A DNA stretch of 64,000 bases from Moniliella sp. 'wahieum'. Its lineage: Eukaryota > Basidiomycota > Moniliellomycetes > Moniliellales > Moniliellaceae. The stretch is from assembly GCA_003971905.1 (NCBI GenBank), contig RSEE01000012.1, positions 372,001 through 436,000 of the forward strand, read 5' to 3'. The translations under genes and the position numbers were made by a program. The notes beneath the pieces are model-generated. The model worked only from the letters and a program-made list of their open reading frames with translations. It was not told the origin of the DNA and ran no database searches. This document shows, one piece after another, positions 35,254-47,300 of this stretch. Numbering within the stretch: the first letter of the stretch is position 1; each line of letters begins with the position of its first letter.

Positions 35254-38000
35254 GTGGATACGATCGTTGGGATCAGCGCGAGCGGCGGCGGCTTGTTTCC
35301 GCGCAAGTGAGCCAGACGCACCCGTACCGCCTGAGCATGGGCTTCCAGCCCCTCACACTCGGCCAAGTGCACCACATGCGGACCGAGTCCTTGCAGACCC
35401 TCGGCCGTCAGGCTCTGGGACGTATGTGCTTCTCGAATGTCGACGTCGACACACCACTGTATTGACGTGCAAATCCATACGTGGCAGGGTGTGGTTCGTG
35501 CCCGACGCATAGTCACCACAGCTGCTAACGTGTCAGTACACATCCCCTTAGCTTCATCCCACACGCGTCGAAACAAAAACTTACCTCTCCGGGCTCCAGG
35601 CACCCACAAAGACAGATCCGCGTTCGTCACGTCCGCCACCAGTGCCTCCGCATCTTCAACTTGCAGAATCAAGTGCTCCGGAGCATATGCGTTCGACCAG
35701 GCAATCGCCTCTTTCCGGTCCTTGACCACCACCGTCACCGACTTGGAAATCGCCACCCGCACCGTGTCCACACGAGGGAGACGGTGCGCCTGCGCATCCA
35801 GTTCGTCGTCAATCGCCTTCAGCTCAGCGTCTGTCAAGTCAATCGCAACCAGCACCACCATGCTGTCAACACCGTGCTCCGCTTGGCTCAGCAGGTCACT
35901 CGCCACAAACGCCGGGTTGGCCTGCTTGTCCGCAATCACCAGCACTCCGAAGGGCCCGCCGGCATGTCGATCCCCACCAGGGCCGACGAGTCGTTCGACA
36001 CGATCATCTTGGCGGCCGTGACAAACTGATTGCCCGGACCCGCAATCTTGTCCACCTTGGGCACCGTCTCCGTCCCATACGCCATCGCAGCCACAGCTTG
36101 GGCACCACCAGCAGCAACAATGCAAGTCGCCTTGAGCAGCGACGCCACATACAGCACCTCCGGCACAATGCTCCCGTCCGGCCGAGGAGGCGTGGCCAAG
36201 ACCAGCGTGTTGCACCAGCCACAAGCGCGGGCACACCCAGCATCAGCGCCGTCGACGGCAACACCGCCGTCCCGCCGGGCACATACAGTCCCACCCGTTC
36301 CACTGGACGAGCAAACCGGCGGCACACCACCCCAGGCTGGGTCTCCACCTCGAGCACAGCCTCTTCGACCGCGTTTGCCGTGGGAGCGCCGGTGGTGCGG
36401 CGGCGGCGGCCAAACCGGGCTTGTTGCCGTCCGTCTTCTTTTGGGCAGCGTGGAACGAGTAAATGTTACGGAAGGCAACGTCGATCGCCTCTTTGACCTC
36501 GGGCTTGATCTGCGACATGACCTGGTCGTTGACATAGGGTGCCGTGACCACGGGCGAAGAGAGGGCGGTGCACTTATCAAATTTGGCAGTGTACTCCAAC
36601 AGTGCCTTGTCCCCGCGCGTGCGAACGTCTTCAATGATAGGGCGAGCAATGTCTTGGATTTCGCTCGTTTTGATTGCCGGCCGCTGGAGCAACTCTTTCT
36701 TCTCTTCAGGAGAAAGGGCTGCGGCACGGTAGGTAGTGAGAGCAATGGTCCTTGGTCGCCGACGTAGTAGCCGGAGCCGGTGTTGTGCCTGTCGCACTCG
36801 ACAAGTAGGCCGGTTTGGCATTGCCAGGGCGGCGCTGGACCTTCTTCGCCTTGCCATCAAGTGCGCGTTCCACATCCTCCAGCGTCACGCCCGCCTTGAC
36901 ACAACGGACCATGGCAAAGTAGAGCAAATCGGCCATTTCGAAGGCAACATGGTCCTTGTCGCTGTCCTCCGCATCGATGAGCTCCTGAGCTTCTTCCCGT
37001 AGCTTGGCGGAAAGGAGCTGCTGGTCGGAAAACAGGCGGGCCGTGTAGCTGCCTGCCGGTGCGTTAGCCTTGCGCTCAACAATCGTGTCCTGCAACTTCT
37101 CCAGGCCCGTCTTGAACCCAAAGCAGCTGCTCCGTACAGGCAAGTGACAGAACCCTCGCCGTTGTGACCGGGATGCTGTTCCACCCGCATTTCAACGCAT
37201 CCAGGTCGCAATCGAGGCGAATGCACCGCACGGTTTGGGTAGCGCCACTGGTCAGGCCCTTGTGCCACAAGCCACGCGTGCGACTCTGGTAGATCCCATT
37301 GCCAGACAACAGACTGGCCCGGAGCGATTCGGACGACGAGTAGACCAAGCCCAAACACTGCCCACTGGCACTAGTAACCACCGTCGCATACAATCCATCC
37401 GGCCGGTCAGTCTTGAGCGGACCCAAGAACAGGTCGGCAAAGTCCATCACCCCGGGCTCAGTAGAGCGAGTGGACGAGAAGCTGAGGTTGGACAGGGAGG
37501 CGACGGCTGTACCACCGAGGTGGACTAGGTTTTTTACCGCCTCCACGTCAGGGGACTGGTAGGGATACCCACAATGCCCGTCCGGTCTTGCTCGGCTCGA
37601 GGTGGCGGACGAGCGCCTTGACATGGTCACGGCAATCGGGCGCAGTGGAGGCGTAAAAAATGCCAGCAAGGGCAGGGGCCGCTTGGAGAGCCGGTTCGAC
37701 CAGCGCCGGGTCATCGACGGCGAAAATGATGCGCTCAGCAGGCAGGACGGCCAGAAGAGCAAGATCCGGAGTGATGATGGCATCGGCGCCATTGTTGAGG
37801 ATGTTGGACGCCTCACTGGCATCGGATTCGGAAACAAAGACCACATAGGGCTGCGACAGGGGCAAGCGGCCGTCGACCAAGTGCGAGGGTTCCACCAGCA
37901 GCGGCGCAGCACGGCTAAGGATGGCGGCTGTAGCTGCGTCGGGCAGGTGCGCCGCGATGGCCGAGGGCACTACGGGTACGCCGAGCGGAAATGAGCTCAT
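33830..38000 (-). CDS. HIS4: Histidine biosynthesis protein HIS4 with duplicated histidinol dehydrogenase domain
   Basis: HIS4 catalyses steps 2, 3, 9 and 10 of histidine synthesis. From Met 38000 comes an N-terminal segment and then the phosphoribosyl-AMP cyclohydrolase domain ([12 protein letters not shown], about 37230; VEQHPGHN). Next is the phosphoribosyl-ATP pyrophosphatase domain ([20 protein letters not shown], about 37000). HisD copy A starts near 36749 ([20 protein letters not shown]), copy B at 35253 ([20 protein letters not shown]), and the stop is at 33830. Both copies keep [29 protein letters not shown] and [10 protein letters not shown], which hold the known zinc and catalytic residues. 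Copy B has no Met start. It follows copy A through the linker [18 protein letters not shown], so a single four-domain protein of about 1,350 residues (usual length about 800-870) is implied. As read, one base is missing at the joint (about 35305), among many similar slips. Confidence 0.85.
35254..36749 (-). repeat. HisD domain copy A (proximal tandem copy within HIS4)
   Basis: The first histidinol dehydrogenase unit is fused to the HisI-HisE part as in other fungal HIS4 proteins. Its intron at 35522-35584 is the same length and sequence as that of copy B. The differences from copy B within the matching kilobase are mainly single-base length differences (for example GACGTATG versus GACGTAATG), which suggests that the true identity is even higher than read. 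Confidence 0.85.
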
Positions 38001-38763
38001 GCTGGGGGGGCAGAGCGGGGGGGGAGCAGGAAGAAGACGAGAAGGAGAAGGAAGAGGCAGGGGGGAGTGGAGGTGGCAGAAAAGGAGCACGGGAAGCGCG
38101 ACTGGGAGAGAATGACTCAATGTGCCAACTCGTCGGCCTTGGTCAGCGGCCGGTCGGCGATGTTGCGAGGCTGAGGCCAGTGTGGCCAAGTGCCGCCGCG
38201 TGTCGCGGGTCGCCGCCCCAAGGGTTCACGGAGAAGAAATTTCCTCCAGTACACGGCCGCGCTTTTTCCGTGCCCTTTCGCCGTGGGTATTAAAATTACC
38301 AATGCCCGCTCGGCCCATTTTAGTTGGTGCGGTGCGACAAGAAGCTCCGAAAGTAGGAATCCAACTCAACACTGCTCAAGCGTTCAAGCTCTCAAGCTTG
38401 CAGCTTGAAGCTTGACTTCCAAGTACTCAAAGACTCGGATATCAGATCTCAAGGAGCGTTCGAAAGCGAGCGTGTTATCACTGGCCAATTGGTCCCGAAA
38501 GGCCGGATATTGATTGGTGCTGCTCCTACATCATCTGCATCATTGCTGCCTCTGCTCTCCTCTTCGATGCTTGGTGCGCACCGCGGGCTATGGCCAAAAC
38601 AAGGTAGCCTGGGGATGAACGCCCCGTATGATGGAGCCGCCGTTGAGAGACGATGGCCATTGTCATTAACTAAAAGACACCCTCAAATTAGGGGGAAACA
38701 ATGCCGGGGAATGCAAACAAACTATGCTTAGTCGGCCAACTTGAGATGGTAGCCAGCACGAGC
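38001..38763. other. Intergenic region upstream of HIS4
   Basis: This contains the HIS4 promoter and the 3' flank of the PDI-like gene, with an AAGCTTGA cluster at 38376-38416. No TGACTC site (the Gcn4-type sequence often found before amino-acid genes) was noticed immediately upstream of the start. No other gene was seen. Confidence 0.35.
38376..38416. repeat. CAAGCTT/AAGCTTGA cluster
   Basis: Four CAAGC- or AGCTTGA-type words lie in 40 nt, with inverted AAGCTT palindromes. It resembles the patch at 4650-4705. Confidence 0.5.
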
Positions 38764-39753
38764 TCACAAGTCTGAATGAGAACCCTTTTTGGCACTCTTA
38801 GGCTTGCCCTTGGTGGCCTTAACTTTCTTGGGCTGAGAGCCCACTTTGGCCACTTCCGGCGACACTTCTTTCAGCCAGGAGAGAATGTTTTGAACTTAAG
38901 CAACCATCGTACACCTTGAAAGCAGACGCATCGCCAGGCGGGATGTAGAGCAGCTTGGCGCCCGAGCTGGCGTCCAAGTCCAGGTCAAGTGTCTTGCGGG
39001 CCGCCTCACGGACATCTTCGTGATCACTCCGGGCAGTAGCAAAGAAACAGCATCCTTAAAGTCGAGCGCCAAAGACTTTACAGGGGTGTCGAGGATGGCT
39101 TGGACGTAAAGAGAAGAACCTTGCCCTTGTCCTGCATAGAATAGGGTTAATACTCAAACGGCGAGTAAGGGGGGGAGGTCACGTACCTTGCTATCCACGA
39201 ATGACGCCAACTGGGAAGCAGATAGCTTCTTTACATTGGACAAGGGAAGCTCCGAAGTGGCATACTCAATCATGGCCTTAGCGGTGCGCTCGCCGCGGTA
39301 GTCCTTGGGGAGACGCTTCTTGGTGGGCGGGAACATCTTGATGGTCGGGAAGCCGGTTACACCGTACTTTTGGCACACTGCTGCATTGCGCTGGTCGTCG
39401 CAATCTACATTGACAAACTTGATAATGCCATCGAGGGAGCGGCTGGCCCGCTCGTATTCGGGCGACAGGTTGCGGCAGTGGCCACACCAAGGCGCAGTAA
39501 AGGCAACAAAGGTGGGCTTCGAGAGCGACAGGACTTCGTCGTCAAAGGTTTTGGCATCAGCGCTAACCACAGGAGAGTTGGAGGAAAAGAGAGCCGCTGA
39601 CACGGTCTGGCCCAAGGCCAGAAGCACAAGAAGGCCCGGGAAGAAGCATGGGCACGAGCAGACTGGTGGTGGCGGAGAAGGTGGGAGTGGGGAAAATGCG
39701 TCCCAGGCTATTTGCCGTTCCACGTGGAGCTGGATCGGAGGCTCTGGCTGCAT
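38764..39753 (-). CDS. Protein disulfide isomerase-like thioredoxin protein (Mpd1/PDI-P5-like)
   Basis: An ER oxidoreductase candidate. A hydrophobic signal segment (PGLLVLLALGQTVSAALF) precedes a thioredoxin domain with FVAFTAPWCGHCRNLSPEY (active-site CGHC, about 39480), FVNVDCDDQRNAAVCQKYGV, the cis-Pro loop GFPTIKMFPP and KDYRGERTAKAMIEY. An intron follows SFVDSK (GTACGT near 39185, to about 39131). The second exon carries DKGKVLLFTSKPSSTP and ARKTLDLDLDASSGAKLLYI, then a Lys-rich tail ending KKGSHSDL at 38764. HSDL is close to, but not, the canonical HDEL-type retrieval signal. Frame slips lie near 39070, 39030 and 38905, and the signal peptide start is uncertain (39753 chosen). It has one clear thioredoxin domain, shorter than classical PDI. 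Confidence 0.78.
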
Positions 39754-40636
39754 GAGGGTGGTGCTAGGGTTCCGCCGCACTCTCCTCAATTAATGGGCGA
39801 CCGGTGACTAGTCCGGTAACCGGTGACGTGCAACGCCTTCGTTGGCTCCGAATTGATTCCTTGCTCTGTCTCTTTCCCTTCAGCTTGCTTGAAGAGCGTG
39901 TGGCTAGCCGCCCTGCCGTCTCGTACGCCTTGGAAAATCTCTCGTGCTGCCCATAGCGTTCCATAGCGGCACATGAGCGCGGGCTTCCATGCAATCCAGA
40001 GCCTCTGAAACCTGGGAACGTGAACACCGTGAAGTGTACAACCAGCAGTGAGAGCTGGCGGACAACGACGGAATCTCCTCGTCAAAGCCTGCTTTCCGTC
40101 GGGCTTTTCCTTTCAGGAAAGTCCAGATATAAACATGTACTAAAGACGCAGGAAATGCAAGGATATGGGTGGAGAACATCTGGAAATGTAGAGCAATGCA
40201 ATCGCAGTGGGGGTGGTTGAGAAGCCTCAACCTCAGTTAGCCGGGTCTATAAGCCTTCTGCCACACCTACCAGCACAGGAGACATGGTTCGAACAAGCAG
40301 AGAGTATACGTGGAGGAGGCTTTAGACGTCAAAGAAGGGGGAACGGATGATAAGGCGCCTTGACCATTTTGTACGGGACCGCGGGTCCCGACAAAATACA
40401 TCCATGTCATCGCTACATCTGTGTTGGGCGTAGTAAGGGAACCTGAATACTGAAATGGTGGCAAAATGCAGAGGTAAGAGCGCGATCACGGTAAGGGTCA
40501 TTGAATTCACAGAGTGAGCTCGATTAGTATAGTCAGAGAACCCCAATGTGGGTCCCTCTAAAACAAGGAGGCAAATTATGTGGCGAAAGCAGTAAGTTGC
40601 CTTGCCCGACTACTAAGTAACGTGTACGAATGGAAA
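39754..40636. other. Intergenic region, nothing recognised
   Basis: About 880 nt between the start of the PDI-like gene and the 3' end of the MFS gene. Only short frames without recognisable features. Confidence 0.4.
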
Positions 40637-42470
40637 TCAAATGCTGGCTTGTTCTCGCAAAAAACGGGCTTTACGCCATTCGGGTCCTCGCACTTGGAGG
40701 ACCAATCCAGCAGGGCACGCGATGAAAGCGATGCAGGCAGCAATCGTGTAGCACTTGCCTGGGCCCACACTCTTGTAAATGTAAGGGACGACAGAGACAA
40801 GTACGGCTGCCATCCAGCAACGGGCGAGATTGAGGCAGGATGTGCCGCCAGCCCCTCGCCCCGGCAATAGTCCACCAGCAATGTCGAGCCAACCGTGACA
40901 AGCGCGCCAAAAGATGCGCCGTTCAGAAAGAGCATGACCAGTGGGCCAGCGGGTAAACCTTCTTCTCCACCATCCATCCATACGCAATTGTCGATGCGAG
41001 GATAATGAACACACATGGAAACAAAAATACAAGCCGGGCCCGCTCGAGGGGAAACGTGGCCAGGTCCGCTGCGTTCATCTTGGCCTTTGGCGCTTTTTCC
41101 TCGCCACTCCCAGATTTCTGAGCCAGTTTGCGCTGGAGGCGGCGGATGTTCATATCAGCACTTTTCCCGAGAAGAAGGAAGCGCACATCTGTCAAGGTAA
41201 AGTCAGTTGTTGATCGTACCCAAAGGGAATAGTGAAAAAAACGTACTGTTCCCGACCCTTGGCACAAGAATACCAGTCCTACTTCCATCACACTCCAATG
41301 GTAGATGTCCTGCCAGCATCCAGACATAGTGGTGAGGACCATAAACACGGATGCGTAAGGGAACGCAGCAATGCAGAGGCACAGGATCACCTCTGGCATA
41401 ACCATGTACTTGAGCGGAGCGAATGATACGTTCTCTTGAAACCGAGCCCAAAGCAGCCGTTCCGCCTCTGCTTGGGGTCCAGGTCTCCCACTCCTGCTTG
41501 TCAATGGTTGGGGGCAAGGGAAGTCCTGGTCGAGGCTGGCCAGTGCGTTGCGTAACAGTAGATTTGGTTAATAGGCTGAAGAACGCTTCGTGGAACACGG
41601 TGGGTGCCGGTTTGGATCCATTGCCGACGAGCTTGCGTAGCGTCTCTTGGAGAAAGAAGAAGACACCCACAGTGCATACGGCTGAATAGATGAACAGGAA
41701 CATGAAGGTGGCCCGCCAACCAAAGCCAGTGGTTATGGCTGCGCCAATCAAGGGAGCGAGGGCGGTGCCGACGAGAGCCGAAGCCTGGAACACGCCCATC
41801 ACGCCCGCCCGATCGGCCGGAGTGGTGATATCCTGCACGGCGCCCTGTTCATAAAAGAAGAAGAACGAGTTAATACAGCAGAAGTGCGTCGAAGAAACAA
41901 AGAGGGGAGGGAAAGTACGCACAGCACCGATGCTAATGGTGCTGGCAGAGCCAACGGCTTGGAAGCAGCGCAGAACCATGAGCCCCACATATCCACCCGA
42001 TCCATTGGGCAGGACAAAGATATGATGTTGACAATGAGGTAAAGAATCTGGAGAGAATGATGACGGGCGACGACCCACTTTGTCCGTGTTGGCACCGACA
42101 ATCATGGGGCTGATGCCTTGCATGATGAGAAATACGGTCACTGTGAGCTGCACATTCTCCGTGCTGGCGTGGAGGTCACGCGAGATGGTTGGGAGGGCGG
42201 GCATGTAGATGCTGCCTGTCATGGGGGAGATGATGCCGATAGCGACAAGGAGCAGCAAAAACAAGCGCGACGCGGGCCGCGAAAGGGTATAAGGCTCTTC
42301 GTCAGTGGGAAATGGGGGTTTGGAGGGGGGTCGGCGCTGCCCGATGGCCGCTTCTCAGGGCTGTCGGCTGGGGAGCATGGCGTAGTGGCTGGGCCAGGCG
42401 ATGCGGGGGGGCTGGCAAGCAGCTTGGGCACGCCCTGATAGGCGGGAGCAGGATCATCTGGGGGCGACAT
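40637..42470 (-). CDS. MFS transporter, DHA1 (drug:H+ antiporter) type
   Basis: A plasma-membrane antiporter candidate of the 12-TM DHA1 group (Qdr/Aqr1-like). After a Pro-rich N-terminus (start 42470), TM1 reads GIISPMTGSIYMPALPTISR. TM2 has LTVTVFLIMQGISPMIVG, followed by the MFS motif A, TDKVGRRP. Then come VGLMVLRCFQAVGSA, an intron of about 100 nt (about 41850-41930), QDITTPADRAGVMGVFQA, APLIGAAITTGFGWRATFMF, a long central loop with KPAPTVFHEAFF, and the second half (YMVMPEVILCLCIAAFPYAS, DIYHWSVMEVGLVFLCQGSG). A second intron (about 41190-41245) precedes DVRFLLLGKSADMNIRRL. The last helix ends in IACPAGLVLQVRGPEW, and the stop is at 40637. Frame slips occur near 42285, 41470, 40940 and 40840. 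The substrate is unknown. Confidence 0.82.
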
Positions 42471-44352
42471 GGTGGTGAGTGGCGGCAAGACAGCTGTGCA
42501 AGATGGAGCTCATCCGCGGTGGGGCACCGACGCCATCATCAAGCCACGAGGGTCACATGCGGCTCCCAGCAGCCCATATATATGCCCCCGGGCCGAGGAG
42601 GACGCCCCCGGCGCACCACTGATACGAAGAAACATCACGCATCCAGTTTCAAACACATCGTCCGCGTCTCATACCTGCATCATGCATCACATGTCACGCA
42701 TCACTGCCTGAGGCCGCGGGTAAGCCAGCGTGTTGCCCGCTTGAGCATGCCGACCCTTGCCGGCCGCACCGGTTTTAATTTTGCCGCTGTTCATTGCGTT
42801 CAACAACATTGGTACGCCACCAGACCAGACCTCCCGACCTCCCACACGATCCCCAGGGGGCTAGGGGGCTAGCAGGCCAGCCAGCAGGTGCGGCGCCGCA
42901 GCCCTAGCCCTCCAGAGACCTCCTCGGACCTCTCAGCTCGTAGATCTCACACGACCAAGCGCACCCAAGAGGGCGAGCAGGGCTAGCCAACAACCAGGAG
43001 CGGCGCCGCAACCCTAGTGCCGATGCTGCACCAATGCAGCTTTGCGCCCCGCACTGCCGCGGAAGCAGCGACACAACCCTATTGCATGCAACGCGGCGCC
43101 GTTCTCCCCAGGACCTGGGTGGCTTTGGTCGACATCTGAGACGGTTGAGGAGCGGCTGCGGACTGTGTCAACAGTGTCAGCTGGGCAGCGTGTTTCTTCT
43201 GCTCTAGTTCGTCGCAACGAGCTTGACAAAACAGAGATGGAGGTGCAGATGGATTTGGAGTCACCAGAGTCACTCGGTACTTGCCTAGCCCCCAAAGCCA
43301 GCTTTGTGGCCGCTGTCCAGGCTATCCTCTCTGCTATTACTCCACTGTCATCTTGCTTGTTACACCACAGAGCCAGCAGCCAAACTGCTATTACGGTGTT
43401 AGCATGCTCACATTAAAGCACATCCCGCGCAGAACCCCACCACTACTAGTGTCCTGAGGAACACACCACGCACCCCGCCATGCCTCCCGGCACCCCGCCC
43501 ATGTCTGGAGCGGCCGCGTGCGCACCCAGTCACCACTTGGCCGCCGAGCCGAGGCGACATCATCAACCCAACCACCGTAGGCACGCTGACTCCATCGCCG
43601 TCATGGTGTCTACACCTTAACCGCGCTGCGGACTCGTACAAGCCCTACTCCTTCATGTCACCGATCCTGCCAGTGTCGCCGTCAATCCGCCGACGACTGC
43701 CCACTGGTGTGCTTAGGACGCAAATCGGTCAAATTCGTGTACTCTTTGTGGTGGGTTGCTTTGCATATTGCAGGTCCCCACCCACGCCAATGCAGTTATT
43801 ATGCACACCCAGCAGAGAGGGAAGCATCACCTCGTCCGGCCGTCATGTAGTAATGCATCGTCTTTGGGATGGGCATCACCTGCCCAGTACTGATCCCGCG
43901 GCTGAAGATTGATCCTGCGAAGACACCCAGACCCCATGCCCATCGCTCTGCTGTTGGTGGGGCTGATGCACTGATGGCGTGTCGCGGTCATCGACCTCGG
44001 TGGCCCGAGCGCGCGAGCTGGGTGATTAGCTAAGCATGCTCCCTCAAAGCGCGCTGCGTAGCATTAAATGACTCGTCATAGTGAAATGTGAAATGTACGG
44101 TGCGGCCGCCACCGCTGCTCCGTAGCCTGTCGCCTGGCTCGGGCAGCCACCCACCTGCCATTTCCCGCTCCCCGCGCCTCCTCCCGCGCCCCACCACCAC
44201 CTTGGCTCGTCTCGCCTCGCTCCGATGCCGACGCAGCCGCCGTTGTCCTCGCCCCACCGTTGGCATCGGCTCCGCAATCGGCATCGCCCTCGCCCTCCCC
44301 ATCGGCATCGCCATCGCCATCAACCCCGCGCGAACCCAGACCCGAGAGGCTG
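42471..44352. other. 1.9-kb intergenic region with short repeats
   Basis: The longest gap in the window. Two similar words containing GCGGCGCCGCA followed by CCCTAG lie at about 42890 and 43000, and GCGGCGCCG recurs at 43090. A GCCATC-like patch lies near 44278-44322. Short frames were considered and not accepted. Confidence 0.4.
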
Positions 44353-47300
44353 ATGCTGGAGCCCATGTCCAGCCCCCCTCTCGCTGGCCGACCTGCTGCG
44401 CGACCAGGCCTTAGCTCGCGGCCAAGTCCCGTTGCCATCCCTCACTCACCCCCACGCGCTCACCGCCCCAGCCCGCTCCGCCGCTGGGCGTATGCAGTGG
44501 CCCATCCCTGGCAATCTCGATATGCATCCGCCTCTTTCCTGCCCTCCTCTGTCCCCGCCGCGGCCCCATCTTCTCCATCCGCCTCCTCGTCACATCCACA
44601 CTATCGTCCCCTCGCCTGCCCCGCACTCCCCTTGATACACCGAGAAGGAGGTCTCTTTTTTTCCTAGTCGCCATGGCCGCTCTTCCTCCACTCCCATCGC
44701 TGCCCGTGCCCAGCATGCACACTCGTGGATCCCTTCCACTCTCAATCAAGCCTCTATACCACCTTCGTCTCCATCGCCCAGGCGGCATCCACCACGTCCC
44801 CAATCTTCCATTATCTTCCCCGTCCCCGGTTTCGGCCTTGGCACCAATCCCCCCCTCTACCCCGCTGCTGCTACAGAGGCGGGGAACAAACTCCGCTGGT
44901 CCAACGTGCGAGCCTGGCTCTGAGCATTGGATCGAGCTCCCCCTCAATAAGCAACCACAGTTGAGCCACACACGATGGGCGGGGGTATTATGTGCCCTGG
45001 TGGCTGCTCAGCTAGGATGGACTTTGAATTGGTCTACGCTTCCCCCATGCTCCTTTCAGCGGGCCTGAGCTTGACCCAAGTTTCATCCGTCTGGTTTGCA
45101 TACATGCTCCTTTCCCTGGGCTGGAGACTGCTGGTGCCCTGCCACGAGACCGAGGCCGACGTTCCCCGAGCCCGGCATGACCTCTCTGCTGGCTCACTTG
45201 TCGTTGTTCTGGGTTTGATTGGGCTGGGAAAACTGGATTGCTTGGCCAACTTGGCCCGGCTAGGTGGTGGCGTGGGCGATTGGGACCCCTCCGTATTGAC
45301 GCACGTGTAGGCGCTGGGCAAGTTGTGCTGATTTGTGCGTTGGGAGTGCTTGATACAGGATTGCAACGAGTTGGGTACGCTGCGCATGCCCTCGCCACCC
45401 ATGTCCCTCAGGCATGGGCATGGGTCGCCCAAGGGCCCAACCACTCGTCCCTCCCCACTTGCGTCAATTTGAGAACGGCACAGGCTGTCTCCCATGTTGC
45501 CACCATTGCTGGTTTTGTGCTAGCTGGTACTCGCCTCGGAGCCCGACCCGAAGGTGTACTAGACTGGGTTCTGTCTCCTCCATCGGATGCAGAGGAGGAG
45601 TCTTTAGATGACAGGCAAGCACGACGCCTTTGTGCTGTACTGTCCATTCTTCTCTCCTTTTTGAGTTTCATTGCTTGGTTGCCTCTGGTCCGCCTATCAA
45701 GACCCCTCGGTCGCCCATGGAAGCTCCCAGCCATTACCCCCCCCCCCTCCTGTGCCTCGCCGGGGAGGAGCTCGAACAACTTCTGGTCAAACGTTATCCC
45801 TGTCGCTCTCCAGCCGAATCGGGACGGAGGAGTCAAGCGTGCCGTGAATCAGGTTGCGGCTGCAATGCGTGCGAAAAGCATGGATGCCGGGCGGAAAAAA
45901 GTGTATGTGGCACAGCTTTTGGCCCTAGCAGCATGGAGCCCCCTCATCTGGTTTGGATCGACGTTTGTCCTCCTCGTCCAACGAGGATACGAGAAAGATC
46001 GCCAGCGGTTTCGTCCGGGCCCCCCTTCGACCTTGTTATCATCGCAGACCCCAATCGTACTTCGACTACTGGCTTGGACGTACCCAGTGCAGCATGGGCG
46101 TTTGCGGCGTTTGCTGTCCTTTCCTCAATTTGCAGTTGGACCTTCTCAGTTGTTTTGTCACTCCCTGGGCGTGGAAATTCGTTGCGACCCTCAACTATAT
46201 GGACGCTCTCTCTCCCTCTTCGCCGGAGCCGCTCTAATAGCCTCGCTCTGGGTGCGAACCCCATTCGAAGCTGGTGCCTGGCTCACAGTCCTGGGTGTGC
46301 CTTGGTGTTTACTCTCGGCTCTCCCCGGACTCTTGGTCAAAGCCCTGCCATCTCTGTCCCTGGCCGCTCCGTCCGATCTTCACGATGCACCTTTACCTCC
46401 ATCCCCACCATCCCCCGCAGTGCCCGGTTCTAGCATTGCTACCCGTCCTTCTTGGCGCGGTGTTGAGAGCAGCCCCGTGTCGGAGCAGCAACGTCTTTCA
46501 TGGCGTTCTTCCATCATCCGTGCTACCCAGGATGTCGGCCGTGCTGGATCGCAGCAATCAGGTCGCACATCCGCCTTGTCCCACGTCGCCCACGTCGCCC
46601 CTGCATCTGCCACCACCATGCCCGTGCCGATCCCTTCATCCCAAGATGACGTTCGACCCCTGAGGCACTGGCTCGGGCCCGGGAGATGCATGCGGGTTTT
46701 GCGTTTCGTCCCACTGATGAAGGCGCATCACCTGCTTCCCTTTCGTTTTCGTCGCCCGCTTTGCGGACTGTACCGCTTCCTGATACACCAAGGCAGCGGC
46801 ATGTTAAACTTTCTTCATACGAAGGGGAGGAGAAGGAGAGGCAGGGGAAGGAGGAGAGGACGAAGAGGAGGACGAAGGAGAAGGAGAAGCCCGACGGGAT
46901 GGTACCTTTCTTGCTTCGAGCGAGTTTGGATCGTCCGCATTGGGCTCATTGACTGACGAGGGCTCTTTGACCTCGTCTTATTCTACTAATGACGCACATT
47001 CCCGCCCTGCGCCTCCCACGTTTCTCGTCCCCGACACACCCGTTGCGGTGATGGACCTGACAACAGCGCCCGAACCAAGACGGCCTCCCACGCCACCTTC
47101 CCCTGCTCAGCCCGCCCCTTCAATTCGTCCCAGCAGTATTAGACAGCTTCCGCGTCACCAGCGTGCCCGGCAAGCGCAGCATACCGCCCTCTATCTACTC
47201 GATTCGGTCCGCTTTACCGGATGGTCCCTCGGCCCCAGAGGAAAGGGAGGAACGTGTTGTTCGGCAAGGTGTCTCGAACGCTTTGACGCGTTGTGCACCC

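Noticed and set aside
33830-36749. The second HisD as a pure assembly duplication
   Set aside because: The first 370 nt of the two copies are clearly diverged and encode different but functional-looking sequence, which a duplicated contig of the same locus would not produce. A collapsed-repeat effect on the identical core cannot be fully excluded.
43408-43912. Short frames on both strands in the 1.9-kb gap after the MFS gene
   Set aside because: They overlap each other, lack recognisable motifs and have no plausible splice partners.
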